Positions 26,754-35,559 of a DNA stretch of 64,000 nucleotides are shown piece after piece. The notes under the pieces are model-generated. The model had not been told where the DNA came from. It made no database searches and saw nothing but the letters and a program-made list of their open reading frames with translations. A program made the position numbers and the translations under genes. The stretch's first letter is position 1. Every line of letters starts with the position of its first letter. The stretch is taken from positions 124,001-188,000 of the forward strand of contig JDUB01000001.1 of the NCBI GenBank assembly GCA_000771265.1, read 5' to 3'. Origin of the DNA: Bifidobacterium thermophilum DSM 20210 (GTDB taxonomy: Bacteria; Actinomycetota; Actinomycetes; Actinomycetales; Bifidobacteriaceae).

Positions 26754-27980
26754 ATGACACAGGCAACAACAACAGCGACGGCAACAGTTGCAACAACGGC
26801 ACAGGACATCACCGCGAACATCGCCGATCGGGTGCGTGGCATCCCGGCGAATCCGTTTGCCGCGGCCAACGCGCGGGTCGCCAAATATCGGGCCGCCGGC
26901 CATGACATCATCGACCTGAGCCAAGGTAATCCGGACGGTCAGCCGCCGCAGTTCATGATTGATGCGGTCGCTCAGGCCGCCCGGGATCCCGCCGATTTCA
27001 AATACCCGTCATTCAACGGCAAACCGGCCTTCCTCAAGGCGGCGGCCGGCTGGTACCAGCGTGAATTCGGCGTGACTCTCGACCCGGCCACTCAGCTGCT
27101 GGCGACTGCGGGCGCGTCCGTCGGCATCAGCGCCGTCATCCAAACCCTCGTCAACGCCAGCGATCTGGTTGTGCTGGTCGGCCCGTATTACCCGCAATAC
27201 GAGGGGTCAACCGCAGTGGCACAAGGGCGGGTGTACACGATTGCAACCAGCCCGGAGCGTGGATTCCTACCGGATCTCGACGCCGTGCCGGACGAGATCT
27301 GGGACGAGGCGAAACTACTGATCCTCAACTATCCGAACAATCCGACCGGTGCCGTGGCGACCCGGGAACTGTTCGAAACGGCGGTGCGCATAGGCAAGGA
27401 GCATCATGTCGTTATCGTCAACGATTTCGCCTACGCCGGCATCGGTTATGACGAGCAGCCGCCGATCAGCCTGTTGAGCACTCCGGGAGCTCTTGACGTG
27501 TCGCTGGAATTGTGCTCGCTGTCAAAGATGTACATGATTGCCGGCTGGCGTGGCGGTTTCGTGGCCGGCAACGCTCAGCTCATGGCCGCGGTGAAATCCG
27601 TGCACGCACAGACCAGTCTGCTGGTGTCCTCGATTGTGCAGGACGCGGGTGCGGCGGGGCTGAACAGCGACCAGTCGACGGTCCGTTTGCTCGCCGACCG
27701 CTACCACCGCCGGTATCTCGCCCTGCGTGACGGGCTTGCCGAAGCGGGACTGCATCTGACCGACTCGCATGGCGGCCTGTTCGCTTGGATGCCGGTTCCC
27801 GACGGTGATGATCAGGCTTTCGCCCAGTGGCTTATCGATCAGGCCGGCGTGGCGGTGATTGCCGGTTCCGATTTCGGCCCGACCGGCGCCGGATACGTGC
27901 GGTTCAGCCTGCTTATGCCGCAGGAGACGTTGACCCTGGCGGCACACCGTATCCGTGACACGCGCGGCGACGCTTGGTGA
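26754..27980 (+). CDS. PLP-dependent class I/II aminotransferase
   Basis: A 408-residue fold-type I aminotransferase. The core starts after a ~15-residue Thr-rich leader: RVRGIPANPFAAANARVAKYRAAGHDIIDLSQGNPDGQPP. The PLP region shows ILNYPNNPTGAV and NDFAYAGIGYD. SLSKMYMIAGWRGGFVAGN carries the Schiff-base Lys, and YVRFSLLMP carries the conserved substrate-binding Arg. It belongs to the aspartate/LL-DAP-like group; the exact substrate is not decided. The ATG at 26754 has AGGAG 8 nt upstream, preferred over GTG 26745. It is followed by the ketopantoate-reductase-like gene on the same strand, 116 bp apart. Confidence 0.88.
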   Translation: MTQATTTATATVATTAQDITANIADRVRGIPANPFAAANARVAKYRAAGHDIIDLSQGNPDGQPPQFMIDAVAQAARDPADFKYPSFNGKPAFLKAAAGWYQREFGVTLDPATQLLATAGASVGISAVIQTLVNASDLVVLVGPYYPQYEGSTAVAQGRVYTIATSPERGFLPDLDAVPDEIWDEAKLLILNYPNNPTGAVATRELFETAVRIGKEHHVVIVNDFAYAGIGYDEQPPISLLSTPGALDVSLELCSLSKMYMIAGWRGGFVAGNAQLMAAVKSVHAQTSLLVSSIVQDAGAAGLNSDQSTVRLLADRYHRRYLALRDGLAEAGLHLTDSHGGLFAWMPVPDGDDQAFAQWLIDQAGVAVIAGSDFGPTGAGYVRFSLLMPQETLTLAAHRIRDTRGDAW

Positions 27981-28096
27981 CGTGCTTGATGACTTTGGCC
28001 GTCACGGTCCGCCGCCCGCATCCGCGCATTCGGCTCGAACCCCTGTAATCATCCGACAAATCAATCAATACAACCGACAACCCAGAGAGGAAACCA

Positions 28097-29095
28097 ATGA
28101 AATACGCAATCATCGGCGCCGGCGGCATGGGCACGCAGTATGGCGTTCTGCTCCAGGAATTCGCCGGCAAAGACGTCGACTTCATCGATACGTGGCGTCC
28201 GAATGTCGAGAAAATCCGTGAACAAGGCGGCGTCTACTGTTCGCAGGACGAGAAGGACCGTCACCTCGTGCCGATCAGCGTCTACTACCCGGAGGAGTAT
28301 CACGGCGACCCGGACGTGTGGATTGTGTTCGTCAAGCAGATGCAGCTCGACGGCGTACTCAAGCGTTGCGCCCACCTGTTCAATGACCGGCAGTATGTGT
28401 TCTCTGCAATGAACGGGTACGGGCATTTCGAAAAACTCGCCGAATATTTCCCCAAGGACCATATCATCGGCGGAACCGCGTTGATCGGAGCGGTCGTCTA
28501 CGGTCCGGGCGATGTGAACTTCACGGGCGGCGCCCACGCGAAAGCGATGAACATGTGCTGCTACGACGAAAACCAGACGACCGTCAGTCCTGAGGAACAG
28601 CAGATATTCGACGATTTCAAGGCCGCGACCCTCAACCCGATGATTGTGGACAACTTCCTGGGCATGTGCATGGCGAAAATCGTGTTCAACTCGGTGCTCA
28701 ACACCCTGTGCACCATGTTCCTCATCCGTTTCGGCGAATTCGAAGGTTCGGACGTGGCCAAACGCATGACCGAAGAGCTCGTGGACGAGGCTTACAGTGC
28801 GGCCGAACACGCGGGCATTACACTGCTGGGGACCCGTGAATCGGAAGTCAAGACGATTCTGCACACCGCCGGCGTGGCCCATCCGCTGCACTTCCCGTCC
28901 ATGTACCAGGACCTGACCAAGGGCAGGCCGACCGAGGTCGACTACATCAACGGCTACATCGCGCGTATCGGACGCGAGCATGGGTATGTGTGCAAGCTGC
29001 ACGAGTTTGTCACCGACGAGCTGCATCTGGCGGAACGCGCGTTCGCCATCCACCATCCCGATGTCATCGCCGCCGAGGAGGCGAGCCTCAAGTAA
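28097..29095 (+). CDS. ketopantoate reductase family protein
   Basis: A 332-residue protein of the ApbA/PanE family, NADPH-dependent reductases of 2-oxo acids. The Rossmann motif GAGGMGTQYG is at the N-terminus (residues 7-16). The C-terminal helical domain has the conserved KIVFNSVLNTLCT, where the Lys matches the catalytic Lys of PanE, and RPTEVDYINGYIARIGREHG. A PanE role in pantothenate synthesis is possible, but many paralogues of this family reduce other 2-oxo acids. AGAGAGG precedes the ATG. A hairpin downstream (29261-29293) probably ends its transcript. Confidence 0.85.
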   Translation: MKYAIIGAGGMGTQYGVLLQEFAGKDVDFIDTWRPNVEKIREQGGVYCSQDEKDRHLVPISVYYPEEYHGDPDVWIVFVKQMQLDGVLKRCAHLFNDRQYVFSAMNGYGHFEKLAEYFPKDHIIGGTALIGAVVYGPGDVNFTGGAHAKAMNMCCYDENQTTVSPEEQQIFDDFKAATLNPMIVDNFLGMCMAKIVFNSVLNTLCTMFLIRFGEFEGSDVAKRMTEELVDEAYSAAEHAGITLLGTRESEVKTILHTAGVAHPLHFPSMYQDLTKGRPTEVDYINGYIARIGREHGYVCKLHEFVTDELHLAERAFAIHHPDVIAAEEASLK

Positions 29096-29163
29096 CAGGC
29101 GTCGCGTCCCGCTATCGCCGCGCGTCCCGGTATCGCCGGCAGGTTCGTCACAACACAATCCGA

Positions 29164-29235
29164 CGAACCTGGCGAACCCGACGAACCCGACGAACCCGAC
29201 GAACCCGACGAACCCGACGAACCCGACGAAACCGA
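29164..29235. repeat. 9-bp tandem repeat (CGAACCCGA)
   Basis: Six perfect CGAACCCGA units start at 29173, 29182, 29191, 29200, 29209 and 29218. A CGAACCTGG precedes them (29164) and a CGAAACCGA follows (29227). It lies between the reductase stop and its terminator hairpin. The period is a multiple of three but no gene uses it. Confidence 0.85.
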
Positions 29236-29260
29236 CAGAAAACCGACAAACCCAACCAAC

Positions 29261-29293
29261 CACGGTGCGACCGGACAACCCGGCCGCACCGTG
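29261..29293 (+). terminator. hairpin after the ketopantoate reductase-like gene
   Basis: CACGGTGCG (29261-29269) pairs with CGCACCGTG (29285-29293), with an inner CCGG/CCGG stem. It is followed by ATATTTCC, a weak U-tract. Confidence 0.6.
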
Positions 29294-29611
29294 ATATTTC
29301 CGGCCGATTTTCGCGCAATATCAGTGCAAGGCACCATGGTGATCGCCGATGTCGATAACGACGTCAAAAGAGAATCAATATCCGGCAGGCAATCTTGGAA
29401 AACCGCGAAATATCAAGGATTTCGACCTTTCGAACGCGCTTGGGGCGTGCGCCATAATCACAGCTGATAGCCACGCCGGCACATCCCGCCCAATGCGGTC
29501 GTACATTACAACCAACGCCGCTCAACCAGCCGGAACACCGCTGGCAGGGGAGCGCGGCGAAACCGACAGCAAACCGTCCGGGCGCAGCTCGGGTGATTCA
29601 AGGAGAGAGCA
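29294..29611. other. leader region of the methionine importer operon
   Basis: A 318-bp stretch without a gene. A -10-like CATAAT lies at 29452-29457. Downstream is a structured GC-rich segment at about 29515-29559 (CGCCGCTC against GAGCGCGGCG, inner CCAGC/GCTGG). I do not recognise a known SAM riboswitch class. Confidence 0.35.
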
Positions 29612-30484
29612 ATGTCAGTACGCACCGTGTGGAACACCAGTAGGAAACTCATCGCAGCAACGGCCGCCGGCATCATGCTGGCCGCCGGTCTCGGTGCATG
29701 CGGCTCGAGCAACGCCTCGACCGCCAGCCTCGACTCCGCCAAGGGCAAGACCACGAAGATCGTTGTCGGCGTCTGCCCCGGTCCATACGGTGACATGGTC
29801 AAGAACGTGTTCGCGCCGCTGCTCAAGGACGACGGGTATGAGCTGACCACCAAGGAATTCACCGACTACGTGCAGCCTAACAAGGCGCTCGCCTCCGGCA
29901 GTATCCAAGCCAACCTGTTCCAGCACGGCAACTATTTGAAGAAGTTCACCGCCGATAACCACCTCGACCTCACTTCGCTCGGTCAGACCCCGACCCTCGG
30001 CCTGGGCATCTACTCGAACAAGTACAAGAAGCTCAGTGAAATCCCGGATGGCGCCACGGTTGCCATCGCGAACGACGCCAGCAATCTCGCGCGTTCCCTC
30101 GGTGTGCTCGAGCAGAACAAGCTCGTCACGCTGGACGGTGAAGTCGACGCGACCAAGGCGACTATCGACGACGTGAAGAGCAACCCGAAGAACTTGAAGT
30201 TCAAGACCCTCGACGCCGCCCAGCTTGTGCGCTCCCTCGACAACGTCGATTTCGCGCTCGTTCCCGGCAACTACTCGTGGGCTGCAAATCTCAAGCCGTC
30301 CAGCGCACTCGCCCTTGAGAAGCAGACCAGCGGCGTGATGGAGGTCTTCGTCGTGCGCACCAAGGATAAGAACAGCGACTTCGCCAAGAAAGTCAAGGCG
30401 CTGCTCACCAGCCAGGAGTACAAGGACGCCATCGCCAAGAGCGAGTTCAAGGACTTCGGCAAGCCGGCAAGCTGGAAGGCGTGA
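29612..30484 (+). CDS. metQ: methionine ABC transporter, substrate-binding lipoprotein
   Basis: A 290-residue NlpA/MetQ-family lipoprotein that captures methionine at the membrane for import. The signal peptide (residues 1-29) ends in the lipobox LGAC, so Cys29 is lipidated. The mature part begins with a Ser/Thr-rich linker, then KIVVGVCPGPYGDMVKNVFAPLLKDDGYELTTKEFTDYVQPNKALASGSIQANLFQH, the family hallmark. The GGAGAG ribosome-binding site is 7 nt upstream. It is first in a metQ-metN-metI operon. Methionine is inferred from family and operon order; some NlpA proteins take related peptides or D-methionine. Confidence 0.93.
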   Translation: MSVRTVWNTSRKLIAATAAGIMLAAGLGACGSSNASTASLDSAKGKTTKIVVGVCPGPYGDMVKNVFAPLLKDDGYELTTKEFTDYVQPNKALASGSIQANLFQHGNYLKKFTADNHLDLTSLGQTPTLGLGIYSNKYKKLSEIPDGATVAIANDASNLARSLGVLEQNKLVTLDGEVDATKATIDDVKSNPKNLKFKTLDAAQLVRSLDNVDFALVPGNYSWAANLKPSSALALEKQTSGVMEVFVVRTKDKNSDFAKKVKALLTSQEYKDAIAKSEFKDFGKPASWKA

Positions 30485-30490
30485 GGCCCC

Positions 30491-31555
30491 GTGAGCATCA
30501 TCGAACTGCAGGACGTCCACGTCACCTTCCATGAGCGGCACAATACCGTAGAAGCGGTGCGCGGAGTCAGTCTCAACATCGAACAAGGCGAGATCTTCGG
30601 CATCGTAGGATTCTCGGGAGCAGGCAAAAGCACCCTCGTGCGCACCATCAACCTGCTTGAACGCCCCACGCAGGGCCGCGTGCTCATCGACGGCTCGGAC
30701 ATCACCGGCGCAACCGGCGAAGAGCTCCGAAAATTGCGGAGGAATATCGGTTTTGTCTTCCAAAGCTTCAACCTGATTGACAACATCACCGTGGGAGCGA
30801 ATATCGTGTTCGCACTCAAAGCCGGGGGTGTTGACAAAGCCGCATGGCACGACCGGACCGTCGAACTGCTCAAACTCGTCGGCCTTGACAGCAAAATCGA
30901 CAGTTACCCGTCAAGCCTGTCCGGCGGGCAGAAGCAGCGTGTCGCCATCGCGCGGGCGCTTGCCAACAACCCGGAAATCCTGCTGTGCGATGAGGCGACC
31001 AGCGCACTCGACCTCGAAACCACCGAGGAGATCCTCGCGCTGCTCAAACGCATCAACGTTGAGCTCGGCATCACCATCGTGTTCATCACCCACCAGCTTG
31101 ATGTCGCCAAGCAGATTTTCGACCATGTGGCCGTTATGGAAAACGGCGTGATTGTCGAGCAAGGTGAGACCTTCGACGTGTTCAGCGCACCGAAGCATCC
31201 GACCACCAAATCCCTGGTCGACCGCTATCTCGGCATTGCGATTCCGCCGCAGCTGGTGCCTTCGCTGCCGGCGGGCACGATTGTGGAACTGCGCTACCGG
31301 GGTGATGGTGCGTTGGAACCGCTGATTTCGGACGTCACTCGAAAGTATGGGGTCAGTATCAACGTGCTGCATGGGGATGTCGAATACTTCGGCCCCAAGC
31401 CGATCGGTACGCTTATCGTGCTGGTCGACGGGCCGGCCGAAGCGCTCGCCGCCGCGTTGGATACCTTGAAAGCGCACGTGTACAGCTATCGCGAACTCAA
31501 TCGTGAACGGCTCGCCCGACCGGCGTACGGCGATGGCCAGCAAGGGGAGGAGTGA
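30491..31555 (+). CDS. metN: methionine ABC transporter, ATP-binding protein
   Basis: A 354-residue ATPase of the methionine uptake system. Walker A is GFSGAGKST (~residues 38-46), the signature is LSGGQKQR, and Walker B is ILLCDEATSALD. The C-terminal ~80 residues (IVELRYRGDGALEPLISDVTRKYGVSINVL) form the NIL domain, which in MetN senses cytoplasmic methionine and inhibits transport. The start is GTG, 6 nt after the metQ stop. The stop overlaps the upstream alternative start of metI. Length is normal. Confidence 0.94.
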   Translation: MSIIELQDVHVTFHERHNTVEAVRGVSLNIEQGEIFGIVGFSGAGKSTLVRTINLLERPTQGRVLIDGSDITGATGEELRKLRRNIGFVFQSFNLIDNITVGANIVFALKAGGVDKAAWHDRTVELLKLVGLDSKIDSYPSSLSGGQKQRVAIARALANNPEILLCDEATSALDLETTEEILALLKRINVELGITIVFITHQLDVAKQIFDHVAVMENGVIVEQGETFDVFSAPKHPTTKSLVDRYLGIAIPPQLVPSLPAGTIVELRYRGDGALEPLISDVTRKYGVSINVLHGDVEYFGPKPIGTLIVLVDGPAEALAAALDTLKAHVYSYRELNRERLARPAYGDGQQGEE

Positions 31556-31557
31556 GT

Positions 31558-32217
31558 ATGGATTCCACATGGCAGATTCTGCAGGAGCACCTGCCACAGG
31601 CGCTGATTGACACTGCGTACATGGTGGTGATCTCCGGTGTGGTCGGCGTGGTGCTCGGCTCGTTGGTTGGCTTGCTGCTGTACCTGACGGAAAACCGGCT
31701 GTTCCACCCCAATCACGTGCTTAACAGCGTGGTCGGTTTCATTGTGAACGCGATTCGCTCCCTGCCGTTCCTGATTCTGCTGGTCGTGCTGATTCCGGTG
31801 GTTCAGGCCCTGATCGGCGACCCATACACGCCGACCGGCGGCGCAATCGCGCTGTCTGTGTCTGCGGTCCCGTATTTCGCGCGAATAAGCGAAAGCGCGT
31901 TCTCGGAGGTCGATGACGGAATCATCGAGGCGTGCCTGTCCACCGGAGCTACCACAAGGCAAGTGCTTACGGGCGCGGTGCTGCCGCAGGCGCGTCCGAG
32001 TTTCGTGCGCGGCGTGGTGCTCATGATTATCTCGCTGATTGGCGCTTCTGCGATGGTCGGCACCATAGGAGCGGGCGGTATCGGCGACATGGCCATCCAA
32101 TACGGATACAACCGCTATGAAACCGGTGTGTTGCTGGTCATTGTGGTCATTCTGATTGTGTTGGTCCAGATTATCCAGTGGATCGGTGACCGGCGTGCCC
32201 GCCATCTGACGCACTGA
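31558..32217 (+). CDS. metI: methionine ABC transporter, permease
   Basis: A 219-residue permease with five predicted membrane segments. The MetI signature is clear: YMVVISGVVGVVLGSLVGLLLYLT, NSVVGFIVNAIRSLPFLILLVVLIPV, and the coupling EAA-type loop EVDDGIIEACLSTGATTRQVLTGAVLPQA. I chose the ATG at 31558 because AGGGGAGG lies 7 nt upstream; a GTG at 31552 overlaps the metN stop and is possible. It closes the operon; a hairpin follows. Confidence 0.93.
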   Translation: MDSTWQILQEHLPQALIDTAYMVVISGVVGVVLGSLVGLLLYLTENRLFHPNHVLNSVVGFIVNAIRSLPFLILLVVLIPVVQALIGDPYTPTGGAIALSVSAVPYFARISESAFSEVDDGIIEACLSTGATTRQVLTGAVLPQARPSFVRGVVLMIISLIGASAMVGTIGAGGIGDMAIQYGYNRYETGVLLVIVVILIVLVQIIQWIGDRRARHLTH

Positions 32218-32548
32218 ATGCGCGGTCGCGATTGCGCGTCACTCGCCAATGCCCATCGTGTGAGCAATGCTTGCATGGTGGGCATTGTGCTCTGCCGCCG
32301 AGTGTTTTTCGATTCGATTGATGCCGATTGGCTCTGTGGACGCCGTGGGTGCCGTGACGCGGATGTTCCCATGGCACCTGCGGATGGGTCCACGATCGTT
32401 GCGCAATAGCCCGTGTCTTCTCCGGGCGAAGAAACGGTGCTGCGTTTTTTCGCGCGTTGTCGTTACAATAACATCCGGCTCGTTGTTGCGTATACGGGAT
32501 TGAGAGAGCCCTGGCACGAGCGCACGCGCGAATGATTATGGAGAGACT
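32218..32548. other. intergenic region between metI and rarA
   Basis: No gene seen. It holds the metI terminator (32247-32287) and, near the right end, a -10-like TACAAT at 32464-32469 that may drive rarA with an ~75-nt leader. No clear -35. Confidence 0.4.
32247..32293 (+). terminator. terminator of metQNI
   Basis: A 15-bp stem with three G-U pairs, left arm 32247-32261 (CAATGCCCATCGTGT) and right arm 32273-32287 (GCATGGTGGGCATTG), 11-nt loop, followed by TGCTCT. It is 30 nt past the metI stop. Confidence 0.65.
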
Positions 32549-34066
32549 GTGGATCTTGGTTTGCAATTCTCAGGCATGAATCCTGCCGGCATGAATTCCG
32601 CCGGCACCAACCCCGCCGGTATGGATACCGCCGGCATGAACGCGCCGATTGCTGGTATGCCGGTGGCCGGTCGTGTGACGGCTGCCGTACCCGGCACCCC
32701 TGCAAGCGACAATGTGATGTTGCGCCCGTTGGCCGACCGTATGCGCCCCAAGCGGCTTGACGATGTCATCGGCCAGGACCAGGTACTCGCTCCGGGCGCA
32801 CCGTTGCGTCTGATGGCTTCCCCGACGACCTCGCAATCCGTGGTCGTCCCCGGCGCCGCCCTGCTGTACGGTCCTCCGGGAACGGGCAAGACCACGATTG
32901 CGCATCTGATCGCAGAGGAGTCGCATCGGCGTTTCATTGAGCTGTCCGCCGTCAATGCGCGTGTCGAAGAGCTGCGAAGCTCGTTGTCCGCTGCCGAACG
33001 GTTGAAGCGCCGCGGTGAGGAAACCGTGCTGTTCATCGACGAAATCCACCGGTATTCGCGCGAAGAACAGGACATTCTGCTGCCTGCGGTGGAAAAGCGT
33101 CTCGTCACCTTCGTCGCCGCCACCACGGAAGCGCCGTCCAGCACGCTTGCTCCGGCGTTGCTCAGCCGTTGCATCATCGTGCATTTGCATCAACTCGGTG
33201 TTGACGGCCTCAACAGGATCGTGGACAGGGCGGTCGCCTCGCCGGACGGTCTCGGCGGCACGGTCACCTTGGATCCGGAAGCGCGCAAGCTGATTGTTCT
33301 CAGCAGCGGCGGCGACGCGCGTCATGCGCTCACCACGCTTGAGGCGGCTGCTTCCCGTGCCGCAAGTCAGGCGACGCCCGGTCAGGTCGCGATCGTCACG
33401 TCTGACGATGTGCGAAGCGTCATCGACAACATTCCTTCCTACAGCGTCGATGACCATTACGATATGGCCAGCGCGCTCGTCAAATCAATGCGCGGTTCGA
33501 ATCCGGATGCCGCCGTGTATTGGGCGACACGCATGCTCGACGCGGGTGAGGATCCGATGTTCATCGCTCGGCGTGTCGTGGTTTCCGCCGCGCAAGATGT
33601 CGGACTTGCCCAGCCGCAGGTGTTACAGACTGCGGTCGCTGCGGCCCAAGCGGTCGAGATGGTCGGCATGCCGGACGCGCGCGTGCCCCTGATGGAAGCG
33701 ATCATCCAAATCGCCGTGTCCCCGAAGTCAGATGCTGTTTTGAACGCTGCGAACGCCGCTCAGAAGGACATCAAGGACGGCAAGCTTGGCATCGTGCCGC
33801 TGCACCTGCGCAACCCCACGGATGCCGACCATCGTGCCGCGGGCAATGGCATGGGCTATATCAACCCATTGGAACACGGTGGGTTCGTAGCTCAGCAATA
33901 CATGCCGATGGGCATCGAGGACACTGAATACTATCGGCCGAGAAATTCCGGTGTGGAAGCGAAAATCGGCCCATGGCTCGCGCAATATCGCGCCGCAATG
34001 CGCAACGCGAGCGGTCCCGCCGACGAAGGGGAGACCGGCACATCAGAGGCGGATGCGGTCAACTGA
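32549..34066 (+). CDS. rarA: replication-associated recombination protein A (MgsA/RarA AAA+ ATPase)
   Basis: A 505-residue AAA+ clamp-loader-like ATPase that acts at stalled replication forks with SSB. The core begins at LRPLADRMRPKRLDDVIGQDQVLAPG, followed by Walker A GPPGTGKTT (~residues 110), Walker B FIDEIHRYS and sensor ATTEAPSSTLAPALLSRC. The C-terminal tetramerisation part has VYWATRMLDAGEDPMFIARR and the RarA-typical HLRNP and YINPLEHGG. The first ~33 residues are a degenerate five-residue repeat (GMNPA, GMNSA, GTNPA, GMDTA, GMNAP). The start is GTG at 32549 behind GGAGAG. It is convergent with the cysteine desulfurase gene. Confidence 0.93.
   Translation: MDLGLQFSGMNPAGMNSAGTNPAGMDTAGMNAPIAGMPVAGRVTAAVPGTPASDNVMLRPLADRMRPKRLDDVIGQDQVLAPGAPLRLMASPTTSQSVVVPGAALLYGPPGTGKTTIAHLIAEESHRRFIELSAVNARVEELRSSLSAAERLKRRGEETVLFIDEIHRYSREEQDILLPAVEKRLVTFVAATTEAPSSTLAPALLSRCIIVHLHQLGVDGLNRIVDRAVASPDGLGGTVTLDPEARKLIVLSSGGDARHALTTLEAAASRAASQATPGQVAIVTSDDVRSVIDNIPSYSVDDHYDMASALVKSMRGSNPDAAVYWATRMLDAGEDPMFIARRVVVSAAQDVGLAQPQVLQTAVAAAQAVEMVGMPDARVPLMEAIIQIAVSPKSDAVLNAANAAQKDIKDGKLGIVPLHLRNPTDADHRAAGNGMGYINPLEHGGFVAQQYMPMGIEDTEYYRPRNSGVEAKIGPWLAQYRAAMRNASGPADEGETGTSEADAVN
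32573..32647 (+). repeat. 15-bp coding repeat in the rarA 5' end
   Basis: Five tandem 15-bp units of the type GGCATGAATCCTGCC (starts 32573, 32588, 32603, 32618, 32633) encode the G-M-N-P-A type repeats of the RarA N-terminus. Confidence 0.75.
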
Positions 34067-34098
34067 TTCGCCGCGGTTGCCGCCGCGGTTGCGAAACC

Positions 34099-34140
34099 TG
34101 CGGGTGGTACCAGAGACAAGAGGCGCTGGTACCACCCGCA
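34099..34140. terminator. bidirectional terminator hairpin between rarA and the desulfurase
   Basis: A perfect 15-bp stem: TGCGGGTGGTACCAG (34099-34113) against CTGGTACCACCCGCA (34126-34140), 12-nt loop. It lies 32 bp past rarA and 118 bp past the desulfurase stop, and can serve both. Confidence 0.7.
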
Positions 34141-34257
34141 ACTGCATGGTCTGCAACCGTTTGCATCGGCGGGAGTAACCGCCGCCGGTCGTGTGCCAGC
34201 GAATGTAGCTACGTGCGGGAAGGTAGCCACTTACGGACGAACTGCCTGCAACCGTTG

Positions 34258-35559
34258 TCACATCGCGTGCAGAGCGGTCATGGATGCGCGCAGCGCTTGC
34301 GCGATGCGACGGATATCCGTGTGGTGCAGCGGCTCCCGGAATGAGAATCGCAACGCGGATTTCGCTTCCGTTTCGCTCAACCCCATGGCCAGCAGCGTGC
34401 CGGGGGCTTCGTGACGTCCAATGGCGCATGCCGAACCCGAAGACACTTCAATGCCACGCGCGTCCAAATCGACGAGCAGCGCCTCGCCATTAACATTCGG
34501 GAAGATGAATGACGCATGGCCGGGCAGACGATTGACCGGGTCGCCGGTGAGTGTGGCTCCCGGAACCGCGTCTCGGATAGCCTCAACCAGTGCATCGCGC
34601 GATGCGACCAGACGGGTGTTGTGCTCCTCCATGCCCGTGTGGGCCTCATGGAGCGCGACAGCCAGTGCGATTGCTCCCGCGACATTCGGCGTGCCGGAGC
34701 GCAGACCACGTTCCTGCCCGCCGCCGCTGACAATCGGCTCGATGGCCACACGACTACGGGTGAGCAGTGCGCCCAAGCCTTTCGGCGCGCCGAATTTGTG
34801 TCCGGACACCGCGAGCGTGTCGGCGTCAAGGCCGCGGAAATCGACGGGAATCGTGCCGGCCGCCTGCACGGCGTCCACATGGACGGGCACTGCGGCATCA
34901 TGGCAGATGCGTACCGCGCGGCTCACCGGCTCAATCGTGCCCACCTCATTGTTCGCCATCATGATGCATGCCAGGGTCGCACCCCGCCGGGCCTCGCGAG
35001 AGAGCGCATCAAGGTCGATATGGGCCTGAGCGTCGACCGGAATGCGCACCACCTCGAAATCGAAGAAATCATGCAGCCATTGCGCTGATTGCGCGACGGC
35101 CGGGTGCTCCACCGCCGAGATGAGGATGCGGTGGGCGGGGGAGTGCGGGGATGCGGATGCGGGTGTGGACGCCCGTGCCGGCGTTGATGCCGATGCCGCT
35201 GCTGCGCTCGCCTCCCGTTCGCGCCTGATCTGGGCGAGCGCGATACCCTTGACGGCGAGATTATCCGCCTCGGTACCGCCCGAAGTGAAAATCACGTCGC
35301 CGGCGTGCGCGCCCAGATCGGTGGCGAAGGACGCGCGTGCCGCATCAAGTGCGCGCGCCGCCGTTTTGCCGCTCGCATGGACGCTAGACGGATTGCCGTA
35401 TCCTTCGGTCAGGAAGGGGGTCATCGCCTCAATCACGCTGGCGGGCACGGCGTCGGATGCGGCGGCGTCAAGGTATAGTTCGCGTTCCGGTCTGTCCGAC
35501 TGAACGGCTTGCGACTCCTGGGTTTGCGTGTCTTGGCTGGTTGCGTTCTGCCCGGTCAT
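34258..35559 (-). CDS. cysteine desulfurase of the NAD cluster
   Basis: A 433-residue PLP enzyme of the NifS/IscS class that releases sulfur from cysteine. Motifs: AAASDAVPASVIEAM near the N-terminus, SGGTEADNLAVKG, MMANNEVGTIEP, the PLP-Lys in SGHKFGAPKGLG, and the catalytic Cys in SSGSACAIGRHEAPG. A Ser/Ala-rich insertion (ASAAAASASTPARASTPASAS) lies near residue 138. The ATG overlaps the nadC stop (ATGA), so the two are translationally coupled. Its place after nadA-nadB-nadC suggests that it supplies sulfur for the NadA iron-sulfur cluster. Confidence 0.9.
   Translation of the reverse strand: MTGQNATSQDTQTQESQAVQSDRPERELYLDAAASDAVPASVIEAMTPFLTEGYGNPSSVHASGKTAARALDAARASFATDLGAHAGDVIFTSGGTEADNLAVKGIALAQIRREREASAAAASASTPARASTPASASPHSPAHRILISAVEHPAVAQSAQWLHDFFDFEVVRIPVDAQAHIDLDALSREARRGATLACIMMANNEVGTIEPVSRAVRICHDAAVPVHVDAVQAAGTIPVDFRGLDADTLAVSGHKFGAPKGLGALLTRSRVAIEPIVSGGGQERGLRSGTPNVAGAIALAVALHEAHTGMEEHNTRLVASRDALVEAIRDAVPGATLTGDPVNRLPGHASFIFPNVNGEALLVDLDARGIEVSSGSACAIGRHEAPGTLLAMGLSETEAKSALRFSFREPLHHTDIRRIAQALRASMTALHAM

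Noticed and set aside
25943..26911. 322-codon open frame on the minus strand over the 26 kb gap
   Set aside because: It overlaps the start of the aminotransferase gene, is rich in Arg and Cys, and matches no known family. It is most likely a GC-rich shadow.
28061..29278. 405-codon frame reading VGFVGFVGF on the minus strand
   Set aside because: The repeat comes from the 9-bp tandem array; the rest is antisense to the ketopantoate reductase-like gene.
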